From Brevibacterium picturae (GTDB lineage Bacteria; Actinomycetota; Actinomycetes; Actinomycetales; Brevibacteriaceae), in NCBI RefSeq assembly GCF_030453725.1, contig NZ_JAKDJU010000054.1, positions 1 through 18,938 on the forward strand: DNA of 18,938 nucleotides, read 5' to 3'. The notes below the pieces were generated by a model. It was not told the origin of the DNA and ran no database searches. It was given only the letters and a program-made list of their open reading frames with translations. This document shows, one piece after another, positions 1 through 8,438 of this stretch (position 1 is the first letter of the stretch; every line of letters begins with the position of its first letter). Made by a program: the position numbers and the translations under genes.

Positions 1-2
1 CC

Positions 3-386
3 GCCATTCGCGACAAGAGCGAGCCAGACCTGGCCACGGTGTGCCGGACGCTGGCGGACCGCTTCCTTGGTGGGGTTGAGGCCATGAAGGGCAGGCGCGC
101 GGACGGTCGCATTGGGCTCACCGTGCGAGAACGGCAGATCAGCAATCTCATCATCTCCGGCAGCACAAACTCTGAAATTGCGGCAGAGCTCGGAGTGCGA
201 GTGAGGACCGTCGAGGGGCATACATACAGACTGTTCCAGAAACTGGGTGTCACCCGCCGTGAACAGGTGGCATCGGCCCTGCAGGCCATGCAGTTCGATC
301 GGGGCCCGGCTGGCCCAGCACCGAGCAGGCGCGCCATCCGAGTATCTCGGGACGACGGTCCCAGCGAAGCTGAGCGTGTCGAGTAG
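3..386 (+). CDS. LuxR-type transcriptional regulator, C-terminal part (5' truncated by window edge)
   Basis: The reading frame is open from the first complete codon in the window with no stop, so the start lies upstream. A GTG at 39 is available but need not be the start. The visible 127 residues contain a LuxR/GerE helix-turn-helix at about residues 39-95 of the fragment: it begins LTVRERQ, continues with SNSEIAAEL-like spacing (STNSEIAAELGV), then the recognition helix RTVEGHTYRLFQKLGV. A basic, Pro/Ala-rich tail follows and looks disordered. The domain binds DNA; the sensory part is outside the window, so the signal is unknown and the fragment could come from a response regulator or a large LAL-type protein. 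The gene runs the same way as the polysaccharide operon, and its last bases overlap the conserved promoter element at 375-454, which makes it a candidate regulator of that promoter. Confidence 0.85.
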   Translation, partial: AIRDKSEPDLATVCRTLADRFLGGVEAMKGRRADGRIGLTVRERQISNLIISGSTNSEIAAELGVRVRTVEGHTYRLFQKLGVTRREQVASALQAMQFDRGPAGPAPSRRAIRVSRDDGPSEAERVE

Positions 387-454
387 TGGTCTCCGGTAAT
401 GACCACGCGATGACCGAGTAATTATGCCCCGATGTCCAGGTGCGTCCACCTAGT
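375..454 (+). promoter_or_regulatory. Conserved promoter/operator element, copy 1 (upstream of the seven-gene EPS operon)
   Basis: The copy reads CGTGT, then CGAGTA (380-385), then direct repeats ATGACC at 399-404 and 410-415 (11 bases apart, one helical turn). These are followed directly by GAGTA (416-420) and, further down, CCAGG and CCACCTAGT ending at 454. A second copy lies at 10642-10722. From the first ATGACC to CCTAGT both copies are 56 bases, align without gaps, and agree at about 40 of 56 positions by my count. The agreement is concentrated in the repeats and the distal box. Direct repeats on one helix face are typical activator sites, and the distal box is where a -10 region could sit. 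I could not identify a good -35, which fits an activator-dependent promoter. The rest of the 387-522 gap is leader sequence. Confidence 0.6.
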
Positions 455-522
455 CGACCGCTGCGGACAGCTGTGATCCTGAAGTTGTGAGAGTACAACC
501 TTTCGATAATTCAGGAGTCGGG

Positions 523-1635
523 ATGACACCGCAACCGCCGCTGTTTCGCATCCTCGATGCAGCGATCACCAGTCAGCGACAGGAATGGGAGCGCGTCTGG
601 GAGCGCATTGGCAAGGGTGAGATCTTCAGCCACCCTGCCTACCTGTGTGCGCTCGCGGACAACGATGGGAAGGTGCTCGCCGCCTATGGCCGAGGGCCGG
701 GTGGCGGAGAAGTGCTCTACGCCTTCATCCGACGGCCGATCACCACTGATGCGGTCGGCAGACCGGTCGAGGTTGGTCTCAGCGATCTCATCACGGGGCT
801 CGTGTACGGAGGACCAATTGGTGACATCGCAGCGGCAGATGACCTCGAATGGTTCTGGCGGAAATTCGCCGTTTGGGCCCGTGAAAACGGCGTCGTCAGC
901 GAATTTATCCGCTTCTCACCGGTCGTCGAGGATCGTCTCGGGCCGTACCCCGGCACCGTGCGCAGACAAGCCCCTCACGTGGTGCGTGATTTGGGTGGGC
1001 TCGGCCCCGAGGATCTGGTGGCGGCCATGGTGTCGAACTCACGTCGACGCTACCGTCGGGCCATAGAGGCTGAGTACCGTACCCACATCGATGACACGGG
1101 AGAGATGCTCGACGATTTCCTCGACATCTACGAGGAGAACATGGACAGAGTGGAAGCCGCACCCGCCTTCTACTTCCCCCGCGAGTTCTTCGAGGAGATC
1201 AATCGAACGTTCCCGGGCAGATTCGCCTACGTCTTCGTTCTCGACGGGGACGAACCGGTGTCCGCAACCCTCATGCTCTACGGCGACCGGACGGCCTACT
1301 ACTACCTCAGCGGCTGTCGGACCTCCGCTCTGCACAGCGGGGCGCATGTCTTTGCCCACATCGCCTGCATGAGGTCGTCTCTGGCCAGAGGTGCACGCCA
1401 CCATGTACTCACTGGCGGCGTCACGAACACCGAGAATGACAATCTGCTGCGATTCAAACGGCATCTTGTTCCCGATGGCTTGCGCGACTATCTCACTGGG
1501 GAAAGGATCTTCCTCCCCGAGGTCTATTCCCGTCTGCTGGCGGGCGGCGCGTCCGCGCCAGAGTCACAGTACTTTCCACGTTACCGAGATCCAGCACTGA
1601 AGCTTCAGACCGTCGGAGGTGGTCTCGGTGTCTGA
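523..1635 (+). CDS. FemAB/GNAT-like acyltransferase (BioF2-type), first of a tandem pair
   Basis: A 370-residue cytoplasmic protein of the FemAB-like GNAT superfamily (Acetyltransf_6/BioF2-type). Members move acyl or aminoacyl groups to amino groups of cell-wall or glycan precursors. Family signs are a first half with EVLYAFIRRP, a YGGP turn and WARENGVVSEFIRF, a basic stretch SRRRYRRA in the middle, and a C-terminal signature with AYYYLSG, LTGGV, a LLRFKR box and a final GERIFLP-Y segment. There is no signal peptide or membrane helix. I chose ATG 523 because AGGAG at 513-517 sits 5 bases upstream; a GTG at 487 lacks a site. It is the first gene of the operon, and its stop overlaps the next start by 8 bases. 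The next gene is a clear paralogue. The substrate cannot be read from sequence; a tailoring step on the exported sugar is the likely role. Confidence 0.78.
   Translation: MTPQPPLFRILDAAITSQRQEWERVWERIGKGEIFSHPAYLCALADNDGKVLAAYGRGPGGGEVLYAFIRRPITTDAVGRPVEVGLSDLITGLVYGGPIGDIAAADDLEWFWRKFAVWARENGVVSEFIRFSPVVEDRLGPYPGTVRRQAPHVVRDLGGLGPEDLVAAMVSNSRRRYRRAIEAEYRTHIDDTGEMLDDFLDIYEENMDRVEAAPAFYFPREFFEEINRTFPGRFAYVFVLDGDEPVSATLMLYGDRTAYYYLSGCRTSALHSGAHVFAHIACMRSSLARGARHHVLTGGVTNTENDNLLRFKRHLVPDGLRDYLTGERIFLPEVYSRLLAGGASAPESQYFPRYRDPALKLQTVGGGLGV
1615..1620 (+). promoter_or_regulatory. Strong ribosome binding site fixing the start of the second FemAB-like gene
   Basis: GGAGGT lies 7 bases before the GTG at 1628. 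An in-frame GTG at 1619 overlaps this site and so is unlikely to be used. Confidence 0.7.
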
Positions 1636-2830
1636 ACCAGCGACGACCATCCTCAACGAGCCCACGTTCTGCATCCTGAACGCCGGCGACCCACACGACC
1701 GTGCAACCTGGATCGAGCGGTGGGAGCAGTCACCCATGCAGCTGCCCTACGCGCACCCCGACGTCGCTGCACTGATGGTCGGTTCCGAGGAGCAGGTGTT
1801 GTGCGCAACTCTGAGCGATGAGGGGGGCACGGTGCTCTACGCCTTCATTCACCGTCCTTTGTATGAGGGCGCAAGCGACATTGCCTCACCCTATGGATAC
1901 GGCGGCGCCCTCTTCTGGGACGCCGAGGATCCGGAAGGTCTCGCGGCACGATTCTGGCCGCTGTTCGATGTCTGGGCCCGCAGCCATGGAGTTGTCAGCG
2001 AATTCGTTCGCTCCTCACTCTTTCCTGACGTGCTGGATCACCCGGGAAAGCAACGAGCACGCAACGAGAATTTTGTCCGCGAACTCGAAACTGAACTCGA
2101 TGCGGTCTGGTCAGGCTCGGCATCGAAGGTGCGTCAGAATGTTCGCAAGGCGATGAAATCCGGTCTGAGCGTTCAAGTTGACCGACAGGGCAGCCTCATC
2201 GAGGACTTCCACCGGATCTATACCAACACGATGATTCGGCATAACTCATCACAGTGGTACCGGTTTCCACTCGCCCTCTTCGCTGAGCTGCAAGCCGCCC
2301 TCGGCGACCGAGTCCTCTACGTCGCTGTGCTCGAAGCAGGCGAGGTCGTCTCCGTCGATCTGACCCTCTTGGGCAGAGACACCGCATACTACTTTCTGGG
2401 CGGAACGAACCTAGACCACGGCGCATCTCGCCCCAATGATCTTGTGAAAGCGACCGTGATGGATTGGTTGGCACTGAACGGGTACCGCTCCTACGTCCTC
2501 GGCGGCGGAGTCAGCCCCGGCGACGGACTCGAACGTTACAAACGCGGATTCGCGCCCCAAGGAGCGAGGACTTACTGCACCACTGAACGGATCCACGATC
2601 CTCATGCCTACGATGCTCTCGTCGCTGGCCACCGGTACGATGCAGAGGTCCGCGGCGCACAATTGTCACAAGACTCGGATTTCTTTCCCCACTATCGGAT
2701 GCCGCTGACTCCGGCTTCGGAAGGCAACGCTGTCCATACTTCGGTACCCGACAACGCAGCATCCGGAAGCGCAGCACATGTCGAACGACGCAGGCCACGA
2801 CCGGGCAGCGTCGGTGCAGGAGCGGGGTGA
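1628..2830 (+). CDS. FemAB/GNAT-like acyltransferase (BioF2-type), second of a tandem pair
   Basis: A 400-residue paralogue of the preceding gene. It shares VLYAFIHRPL, the YGYGGALFWD turn, VWARSHGVVSEFVR, a basic segment around KVRQNVRKAMK, DTAYYFLGG, the LGGGVS motif, a LERYKRGFAP box and a TERIHDP-Y ending. The GGGV-(5-8)-YKR signature is well kept here. The last 50 or so residues are Pro/Ala/Gly/Arg-rich and look disordered; they are absent from the first copy. GTG 1628 is chosen for its strong GGAGGT. It overlaps the previous gene by 8 bases and the next by GTGA, so translation is probably coupled. As a family member it should transfer an acyl or aminoacyl group to an amine. The sequence does not show whether the acceptor is a sugar nucleotide, lipid-linked glycan or peptidoglycan. 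Confidence 0.78.
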   Translation: MSEPATTILNEPTFCILNAGDPHDRATWIERWEQSPMQLPYAHPDVAALMVGSEEQVLCATLSDEGGTVLYAFIHRPLYEGASDIASPYGYGGALFWDAEDPEGLAARFWPLFDVWARSHGVVSEFVRSSLFPDVLDHPGKQRARNENFVRELETELDAVWSGSASKVRQNVRKAMKSGLSVQVDRQGSLIEDFHRIYTNTMIRHNSSQWYRFPLALFAELQAALGDRVLYVAVLEAGEVVSVDLTLLGRDTAYYFLGGTNLDHGASRPNDLVKATVMDWLALNGYRSYVLGGGVSPGDGLERYKRGFAPQGARTYCTTERIHDPHAYDALVAGHRYDAEVRGAQLSQDSDFFPHYRMPLTPASEGNAVHTSVPDNAASGSAAHVERRRPRPGSVGAGAG

Positions 2831-3933
2831 TCGCGATGAGCAAACAGACGCGCATTGCGGAAGACGCAGCCAGAGACGCCGGCCTCAACCCGGCACAATT
2901 GCGATATTTGGGCGTCAAACGGGCCGCAGACGTGGTCACGGCCCTCATCGCCCTGTTCGTACTGGCCGTACCGATGCTTCTGGTGGCCGCGATCATCTAT
3001 TTCACGATGGGCGGCCCTGTGGTGTTCCGGCAGGAGCGGGTCACCCGTGGCGGAAGGCTTTTCCACCTTTCCAAGTTTCGGTCCATGCATGATGTCGATA
3101 TTGCGCGAGGAATGGTCAGCGATGCGCAGCGCCTCACCCGCCTCGGGACAATCCTGCGGGCGACGAGCATCGACGAGCTGCCGAGTCTCTTCAACATCCT
3201 TCGCGGCGATATGAGCTTCATCGGTCCGCGGCCCCTGACGTCCGACTATCTGGAGAGATTCAGTGACGAGCAGATGCGCAGGCACAGAGTCTGCGCGGGA
3301 CTGACCGGGCTGGCACAGACGAACGGACGAAACCGCCTCGGCTGGGACGACCGTTTCGAACTGGACCAGACCTATGTTGAGAGTTTAGGTCCGCGGATCG
3401 ACCTCGCCATTCTGGCCAGAACCTTCCTCACTCTTTTCGACAGGCGGGGCATCACCGACGGTGAGTCCGTATCGATGAGCGATTTTCCGGGACCGTTGCG
3501 CAGCAGACGTCTGCGATTCTTCACTTTCGACGACCTCGGACGGTGGCACAGCGAAGACATGCAAAGCGTGCCGGTGTGCTCGGGGCGTTTCCGCAGCGCC
3601 GGCGAAGCATTCGCAGTCGTGACCATCGCAACCGGAGCAGCATCCGGTTCAGCCCAGGAGGCTCTTATGAAGGAATCAATGGACCTGCTCATCAACCATG
3701 TGCGGGCGAGGGGGTGCGACTGGCTCGCGATTGCAGAGGACTCTCTGCCGCCGACAGTCGGTGACCACCTCGGCGAGCTCGGATTCGGTTCTGTGCTGAT
3801 CAAGCATGCAGTGACGGAACCCCCACACCCGAGTATCTCCACCAGCGCCCGACAGCGCCCGACCGTGGCAGCACAGTGCCCTGAATCCCTGGAAACCAGA
3901 CACCTTGTCGCGTACATCGGACTGTCGTCATGA
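2827..3933 (+). CDS. PglC-like phosphoglycosyltransferase with extra C-terminal GNAT-like domain
   Basis: Residues 25-220 form a bacterial sugar transferase (small monotopic PGT) that loads a phospho-sugar from a UDP-sugar onto undecaprenyl phosphate at the inner membrane face. Seen: one N-terminal membrane segment (about 37-60), GGPVVFRQER, KFRSM, the catalytic Asp-Glu of TSIDELPSLFN (D116/E117), GDMSFIGPRPL and GLTGLAQTNGRN. The NGRN and MSDF ending resemble PglC, the bacillosamine-phosphate transferase. Residues 225-368 are extra: the stretch 260-326, with a helix, RGCDWLAIAED and GELGFGSVL, looks like the C-terminal half of a GNAT acetyltransferase fold, but the usual acetyl-CoA loop is not clear. 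GTG 2827 overlaps the previous stop as GTGA and has AGGAG at 2818-2822; ATG 2836 is a possible alternative. The next gene overlaps by ATGA. Confidence 0.88.
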   Translation: MIAMSKQTRIAEDAARDAGLNPAQLRYLGVKRAADVVTALIALFVLAVPMLLVAAIIYFTMGGPVVFRQERVTRGGRLFHLSKFRSMHDVDIARGMVSDAQRLTRLGTILRATSIDELPSLFNILRGDMSFIGPRPLTSDYLERFSDEQMRRHRVCAGLTGLAQTNGRNRLGWDDRFELDQTYVESLGPRIDLAILARTFLTLFDRRGITDGESVSMSDFPGPLRSRRLRFFTFDDLGRWHSEDMQSVPVCSGRFRSAGEAFAVVTIATGAASGSAQEALMKESMDLLINHVRARGCDWLAIAEDSLPPTVGDHLGELGFGSVLIKHAVTEPPHPSISTSARQRPTVAAQCPESLETRHLVAYIGLSS

Positions 3934-5369
3934 AGTCACATCCCATACCCGTATTCGCGTCAGCGCCGAGGGACCCGAAGACAATGAACCCGCAGACGGA
4001 GTCGAAGACTATGCAGCTGAACAGCGTGCTCGAAGTGTTCAGAGGGCGGTGGCTGATCATCTCGATCACGGCCGTGATCCTCACCGGCATAGTCGCGGCC
4101 GCGACGTTCCTCACCACACCGCAGTACGAGTCCCACACCGAAGTATTCGTTTCGGTGAACTCCGGAAACGACGTGACCTCGCTGTCACAGGGCGGCGACT
4201 TCTCGACGAACCGAGTCAAGTCTTACATCGCACTCGTGACGAGTCGGCCCGTACTCACCGAGGTCATCGATGAGCTGAACCTGCGTGAGTCACCGGAAAA
4301 CCTCGCGGAGCGCATCCACGCGGAGACGGAACCGGAGACGGTCCTGCTCACTGTCAGCGCTCTTGATGCTGATCCAGAGGCCGCTGCTGAAATCGCGAAC
4401 TCGGCCACCCGGCATTTCATGACCCTCGTCGAACGTCTCGAACGCCCAGGTTCGTCCGAGTCACCGCTGGTCACGCTCTCACTCGTCCAGACGGCCAGTC
4501 CGTTCGACACTCCGGTCTCCCCAGACATCGTCCGCAACCTCATCTTCGGGCTCATCGCCGGTCTGGTCGTGGGGACGATCGTCGGGTTCGTTCGCAATTC
4601 GACGGACACGCGGGTGAGGGATCCGCAGGAAGCCAGCCGAATCACCGGTGCTCCGCTGCTTGTCCGCTTGCCAGAGGACGCCAAGTCGGCCGCAAACACA
4701 CAGGCCATGAACTCGGCTCCGACGGCCTTCGCCGAGGCAGTCCGGCTATTGCGTGCCCGCTTGAGGTTCGCCGATGTCGACGATCCCGTCACGACCCTTG
4801 TCGTCACCGCAGTTTCCTCGGGTGAGGGAAAATCCAGTGTTGCGATCCACCTGGCATCCGCGATGACCGAATCGGGACTCAAAGTCCTCCTCATCGATGC
4901 GGATCTTCGGCGGCCGGTGATCGCGGACAAGCTGGGCCTTGAACCGATCGTCGGCCTCACCTCGGTGCTCACACATCAGACGACCCTGCCGGAGGCTCTG
5001 CAACGCAGCGGGCCCGGGGGATATGACGTGCTCACCACAGGAATGCTTCCTCCGAATCCGAGCGAACTGCTCGAGTCCGCGACGATGCGAAGCTTCGTGA
5101 CCGAGATCAGGAAAAGCTACGACTTCATCATCATCGATTCTCCGCCGGCCGGGGCCACCGCAGATCCTGCGATCCTCGGTGCGCTCACAGACGGCTTCCT
5201 GTTCGTGGTCCGCGCGGACGGGAAGACCTCTCGCGATGCCCTCCAACGGGTGCATCATCAACTCACCGGGGTAGGCATGAGAAGCCTCGGCGTGGTCGCC
5301 AATCGGTGCCACGGCGAGGACGTCGACGCAAACGAATACTATCGACATGTCGGGGTCGATCAATCATGA
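3930..5369 (+). CDS. Wzc-like chain-length determinant / BY-type tyrosine kinase
   Basis: A 479-residue single-chain polysaccharide co-polymerase and tyrosine autokinase, which controls polymer length and export. The N-terminal Wzz domain lies between membrane helices at about 42-62 and 202-221, with the external part between them. The kinase domain has Walker A SSGEGKSS (296-303), Walker A' VLLIDADLRRP (319-329) and Walker B FIIIDSPP (399-406), plus the GMLPPNPSELL segment typical of the family. The usual C-terminal tyrosine cluster is nearly missing: only a YY pair at 470-471 remains. ATG 3930 overlaps the previous stop as ATGA. Internal ATGs at 3984 and 4011 are possible starts, since many relatives begin just before the first helix. 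A cognate phosphatase gene follows with an ATGA overlap. Confidence 0.9.
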   Translation: MKSHPIPVFASAPRDPKTMNPQTESKTMQLNSVLEVFRGRWLIISITAVILTGIVAAATFLTTPQYESHTEVFVSVNSGNDVTSLSQGGDFSTNRVKSYIALVTSRPVLTEVIDELNLRESPENLAERIHAETEPETVLLTVSALDADPEAAAEIANSATRHFMTLVERLERPGSSESPLVTLSLVQTASPFDTPVSPDIVRNLIFGLIAGLVVGTIVGFVRNSTDTRVRDPQEASRITGAPLLVRLPEDAKSAANTQAMNSAPTAFAEAVRLLRARLRFADVDDPVTTLVVTAVSSGEGKSSVAIHLASAMTESGLKVLLIDADLRRPVIADKLGLEPIVGLTSVLTHQTTLPEALQRSGPGGYDVLTTGMLPPNPSELLESATMRSFVTEIRKSYDFIIIDSPPAGATADPAILGALTDGFLFVVRADGKTSRDALQRVHHQLTGVGMRSLGVVANRCHGEDVDANEYYRHVGVDQS

Positions 5370-5971
5370 GACTGCCAACGGACCGTCTTAATGTACTCAT
5401 CGTGTGCACGGCGAACATGGTGCGGTCGCCGTTCGCGGAGCGGCTGCTGCAATCGCGGCTCGACGAGGTCGCCCCGGGATTCGCCACGGTGACCAGTGCA
5501 GGGACTCAGGCCCCGGCTGGAGCGACGATGGACGAGCGGTCCGTCATCGAGCTGTCTCTACGCGGTGTCGACAGTGCACGTTTCAGCAGCCGTCGGATCA
5601 GTCGCTCGCTGCTTGCTGACAGCGATATCGTGCTCGGGATGGAGCGGGTTCACGTCAAAACGATCCTCTCCCAATGGCCAGAGGGACTGAATAGGACGTT
5701 CGCGCTGGGGGGCTTCGCTCACATTCTCAAGACCATGGGGCGAGCGGAGGGGGCGGTGCAGTCGACCGTTCAAGCCGGTTGGAGGACACTGGTCAGGAGC
5801 GCGGCGGTGAATCGGGGCCTGGCTGCAGGAACGAGCCATGACATTGCCGACCCGAACCACGACTCGGTCGCTTGCTACCAGTCGACGATGGCACGCATCG
5901 AGGAAGTTGTCGATGCCACGGTCTTCGGCCTGGTTCAGAACATCTCAACCACGACACGCCCGAGCTTATGA
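5366..5971 (+). CDS. Low-molecular-weight protein-tyrosine phosphatase (Wzb-like)
   Basis: It should remove phosphate from the tyrosine kinase encoded just before it, in the cytoplasm, so that cycling of phosphorylation tunes polymer assembly. The catalytic loop is CTANMVRS (nucleophile Cys14, Arg20), matching the C-X5-R-S signature near the N-terminus. The general-acid region IADPNHDS (Asp162) is near the C-terminus. At 201 residues it is longer than the usual 145-160, with the extra length mainly in the segment around 105-155. ATG 5366 is chosen because it overlaps the previous stop as ATGA; the frame is open further upstream, but that part lies inside the kinase gene. The next gene also overlaps by ATGA. 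Confidence 0.9.
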   Translation: MRLPTDRLNVLIVCTANMVRSPFAERLLQSRLDEVAPGFATVTSAGTQAPAGATMDERSVIELSLRGVDSARFSSRRISRSLLADSDIVLGMERVHVKTILSQWPEGLNRTFALGGFAHILKTMGRAEGAVQSTVQAGWRTLVRSAAVNRGLAAGTSHDIADPNHDSVACYQSTMARIEEVVDATVFGLVQNISTTTRPSL

Positions 5972-7167
5972 AGTCTGCGCCGGCACTGCAGCCCGAGGGC
6001 GATAGGAGCGGACGAGCCATGCGTCGCGGTGACTATCTCTTCGTGCTCATCGGCGAAGTGGGCGCGATAGCTGTCATCCAGCTCCTCCCTATGCTCCACC
6101 TGTCCATCTTCGAGTACGCCGCTTATTCGGCGATCTACCTGGGGTTCGCCGCGTTCATCACCGCTAAGTTCGCTCTGCTCAGTGATGTGTGGGCGAGGCG
6201 GACGCAGCAAGACGGTGGCGGCAACGCGCTCAATCACACATACATGTCGATGCTCACAGCTGTCGCGCTCCTCGGCGGAATCGTTGTCGGAACTCTCACC
6301 TCGGCCATCGCACAGGACCTTCTTCTCGGAAGCGTGGCACTGTGTGCAGTGTCAGCGGGCGTGTATCGGGCTGGGACCGCCTACCGGCTGATCGGCAATG
6401 GTCGGGCGCTTCGTGCCGGGCTGACGGAGATAGCTGGCGCCTGCTGTGCGGGAACCGCAGCACTCATCATCGTCCTCAACGACTCCTACAGCACTCTCAC
6501 AGCTCTCGCCTGCTGGGCGATCTCTCCGCTCGTGTCCAGCCTGGGCACACCGATGTTGCCCCGTCTGCACCCGCGAGAGGTCACTGGGTGGCTGCGTGAG
6601 AATCGATCTGCAATCCGCGCCCTGGTCGGTGAATCACTCATCAAAAACGTCGAATCCATCGGAACGCCCTATCTGCTCGGCGGCCTCGGCGGAGCCGCGG
6701 CACTGGCTCTCTATCGGGCAGGTTCGTCGTTGACCTATCCGGTCAGAATTCTTATCGACGCGGTCCGTGCCCGCATCGTCAACGGGTCGATCAAGGCGAA
6801 CGGTCGAACGCTGGCTGTCCTCACTGCAGCCGGAGGGGGCATGGGGGCTTGCGTGGCGGGGGCGCTCTTCGCTGCAGACAGCTGGGGCCTTGGGCAGGAC
6901 GCGGTCCTCGGGCTCCTGGCCCATCATATCTTCGCTGTCTGGGCCTGGGTCTGGGTGACCGCCATATCCACATTCATCCAGTTCGCCGGGCGAGGCTACT
7001 TCGATCCGCGCTCTCTCATTCTGCGCCGGATCGCTCATACTCTCGTCGTCATGCTGGGCACTGCCGCAGCCCTTCTCATCTTCGGCGTCGGTGCGGTGAT
7101 CTGGGGCGCTGTCATCACTCGCGTCCTCGCGATTCCGCTGTGGCTGGTGGGAAGGAACAGGCAATGA
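5968..7167 (+). CDS. Wzx-like polysaccharide flippase (MOP-type membrane protein)
   Basis: A 399-residue integral membrane protein with about ten to twelve hydrophobic helices over its whole length, and short charged loops such as LPRLHPREVTGWLRENRSAI in the middle. The pattern of helix pairs, the central cytoplasmic loop, the size and the position between phosphatase and polymerase fit a Wzx-type flippase that moves undecaprenyl-linked repeat units across the membrane. There is no sharp motif, so the call rests on topology and context. ATG 5968 overlaps the previous stop as ATGA; ATG 6019 (MRRGDY), with GGAG a short way upstream, is an alternative that would remove a polar leader. The next gene overlaps by ATGA. 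Confidence 0.75.
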   Translation: MKSAPALQPEGDRSGRAMRRGDYLFVLIGEVGAIAVIQLLPMLHLSIFEYAAYSAIYLGFAAFITAKFALLSDVWARRTQQDGGGNALNHTYMSMLTAVALLGGIVVGTLTSAIAQDLLLGSVALCAVSAGVYRAGTAYRLIGNGRALRAGLTEIAGACCAGTAALIIVLNDSYSTLTALACWAISPLVSSLGTPMLPRLHPREVTGWLRENRSAIRALVGESLIKNVESIGTPYLLGGLGGAAALALYRAGSSLTYPVRILIDAVRARIVNGSIKANGRTLAVLTAAGGGMGACVAGALFAADSWGLGQDAVLGLLAHHIFAVWAWVWVTAISTFIQFAGRGYFDPRSLILRRIAHTLVVMLGTAAALLIFGVGAVIWGAVITRVLAIPLWLVGRNRQ

Positions 7168-8438
7168 CCGAAATTCTGGGAGTCGCCGCCATCCTGCTCG
7201 TCGTCAGTGGAGGCGGGTGGATGTTGCTGCGCCCGAGGTATGGCAGTGGTGCCGCTCTCGGACTCGTCCTCACATCACAGTCTCTGCACGTGGCGGCGAC
7301 GATCTATCGTTACGGAATCGAAGTCCTCAACGATGATTACACGGAAACCGCCTCGGACACTTTCCGCTATCTCCTTTACGGTCGGGCCCGCTGGCTGAAC
7401 GAGACCCCGCTGCTGTCGGAGGTCAAGCCGGGCAACGGCACAGAGACTACCTATGCGCTCAGCCAAGCATTCTTCACGGTCCTCGGTGACCATCGCTTTC
7501 TCGTCTTCCTCCTCGGTTCGAGCCTGGGGCTGATCGGACTGTGGTTCATTGCCTTGGCACTGCGGACCGCCAGGGAAGCTGCACCGCTTGGGTTCGCCTT
7601 CGCCATCGTCGCCTTCCCGACCACGGTGTATTGGAGTGCCAGCTTCGGCAAGGATTCCGTCACGCTGTTGGCGCTGGGGGCCGTCCTCCAGTGCGTAGCC
7701 CGCACTGCCCGGAGTCATAGTGTCCACGTCGAATCGATCATCGGACTCGCTGTCGTTCTGCCGGTCATTCTGTGCGTACGCATGGATGTCGGCCTCGTCC
7801 TCATCGGCGGTCTCCTCCTGGCCTGGATCGGAGCCACGAACAGCCCGAGCCATCGCTTCCGCACACCAGTCGTCATCATCGCCTACTGTGTGCTTCCCCT
7901 CGCCCTGCTTACGGCGATTCTGCTCGAAATCGACGATCCCTGGGGCATCGTCGAAGAATTCACCGGCAGCTACGAGCGAACGTCTCTGGGCGGTTCGGAC
8001 CTGGAGACGTCGCGGCCGAGCGGGATCCTCGGGATCCTGGTCGGCGTGTTCACAGCAGTCTTCCGACCAATGCCGTGGGAGTTGGGAGTCCAGGGCCTGC
8101 TCAGCAGTCTCGACATCATTCCCCTCGTCGCGGCGGTCGCCGTTCTCGTGAACTCTCGCCGTCTGTCTGGACTCAGCACGCCAAGCGCCAGGCTCGTCCT
8201 CTGCACGCTGTTCTTCGCGATCGCCGTTTTCGCGCAGCTCACCGAGTTCGGAAACTTGGGCCTGCTGGTGCGACTGCGGTCATTGATCGTGCCGACGCTG
8301 ATCCTGGCGATCGCACTCGTGCCTCAGCCCTTCGTGTTCCGAAGTCGCGATCCCCTCCGCGCACCCAACAGCTCGTTGTCGTGGTCCCAGGTGGCCGACC
8401 ACAGCTCCGAGGGCAGAAAATCAGCCACTACCCTCTGA
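7164..8438 (+). CDS. Wzy-like polysaccharide polymerase (membrane protein)
   Basis: A 424-residue protein with about ten hydrophobic helices and a long polar loop at roughly residues 40-95 (a TETASDTFRYLLYGRARW-containing stretch). It then has the segment TTVYWSASFGKDSVTLLALG, whose GKD motif is common in EpsG/Wzy-type polymerases. These join repeat units on the outer membrane face. Sequence conservation in this class is low, so the call rests on topology, the GKD motif and position next to the flippase gene. ATG 7164 overlaps the previous stop as ATGA and has GAAGGA 7 bases upstream. It is the last gene of the operon. Its final 115 bases overlap, tail to tail, the end of the glycosyltransferase gene on the other strand. 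I saw no clear hairpin terminator. Confidence 0.75.
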   Translation: MTEILGVAAILLVVSGGGWMLLRPRYGSGAALGLVLTSQSLHVAATIYRYGIEVLNDDYTETASDTFRYLLYGRARWLNETPLLSEVKPGNGTETTYALSQAFFTVLGDHRFLVFLLGSSLGLIGLWFIALALRTAREAAPLGFAFAIVAFPTTVYWSASFGKDSVTLLALGAVLQCVARTARSHSVHVESIIGLAVVLPVILCVRMDVGLVLIGGLLLAWIGATNSPSHRFRTPVVIIAYCVLPLALLTAILLEIDDPWGIVEEFTGSYERTSLGGSDLETSRPSGILGILVGVFTAVFRPMPWELGVQGLLSSLDIIPLVAAVAVLVNSRRLSGLSTPSARLVLCTLFFAIAVFAQLTEFGNLGLLVRLRSLIVPTLILAIALVPQPFVFRSRDPLRAPNSSLSWSQVADHSSEGRKSATTL

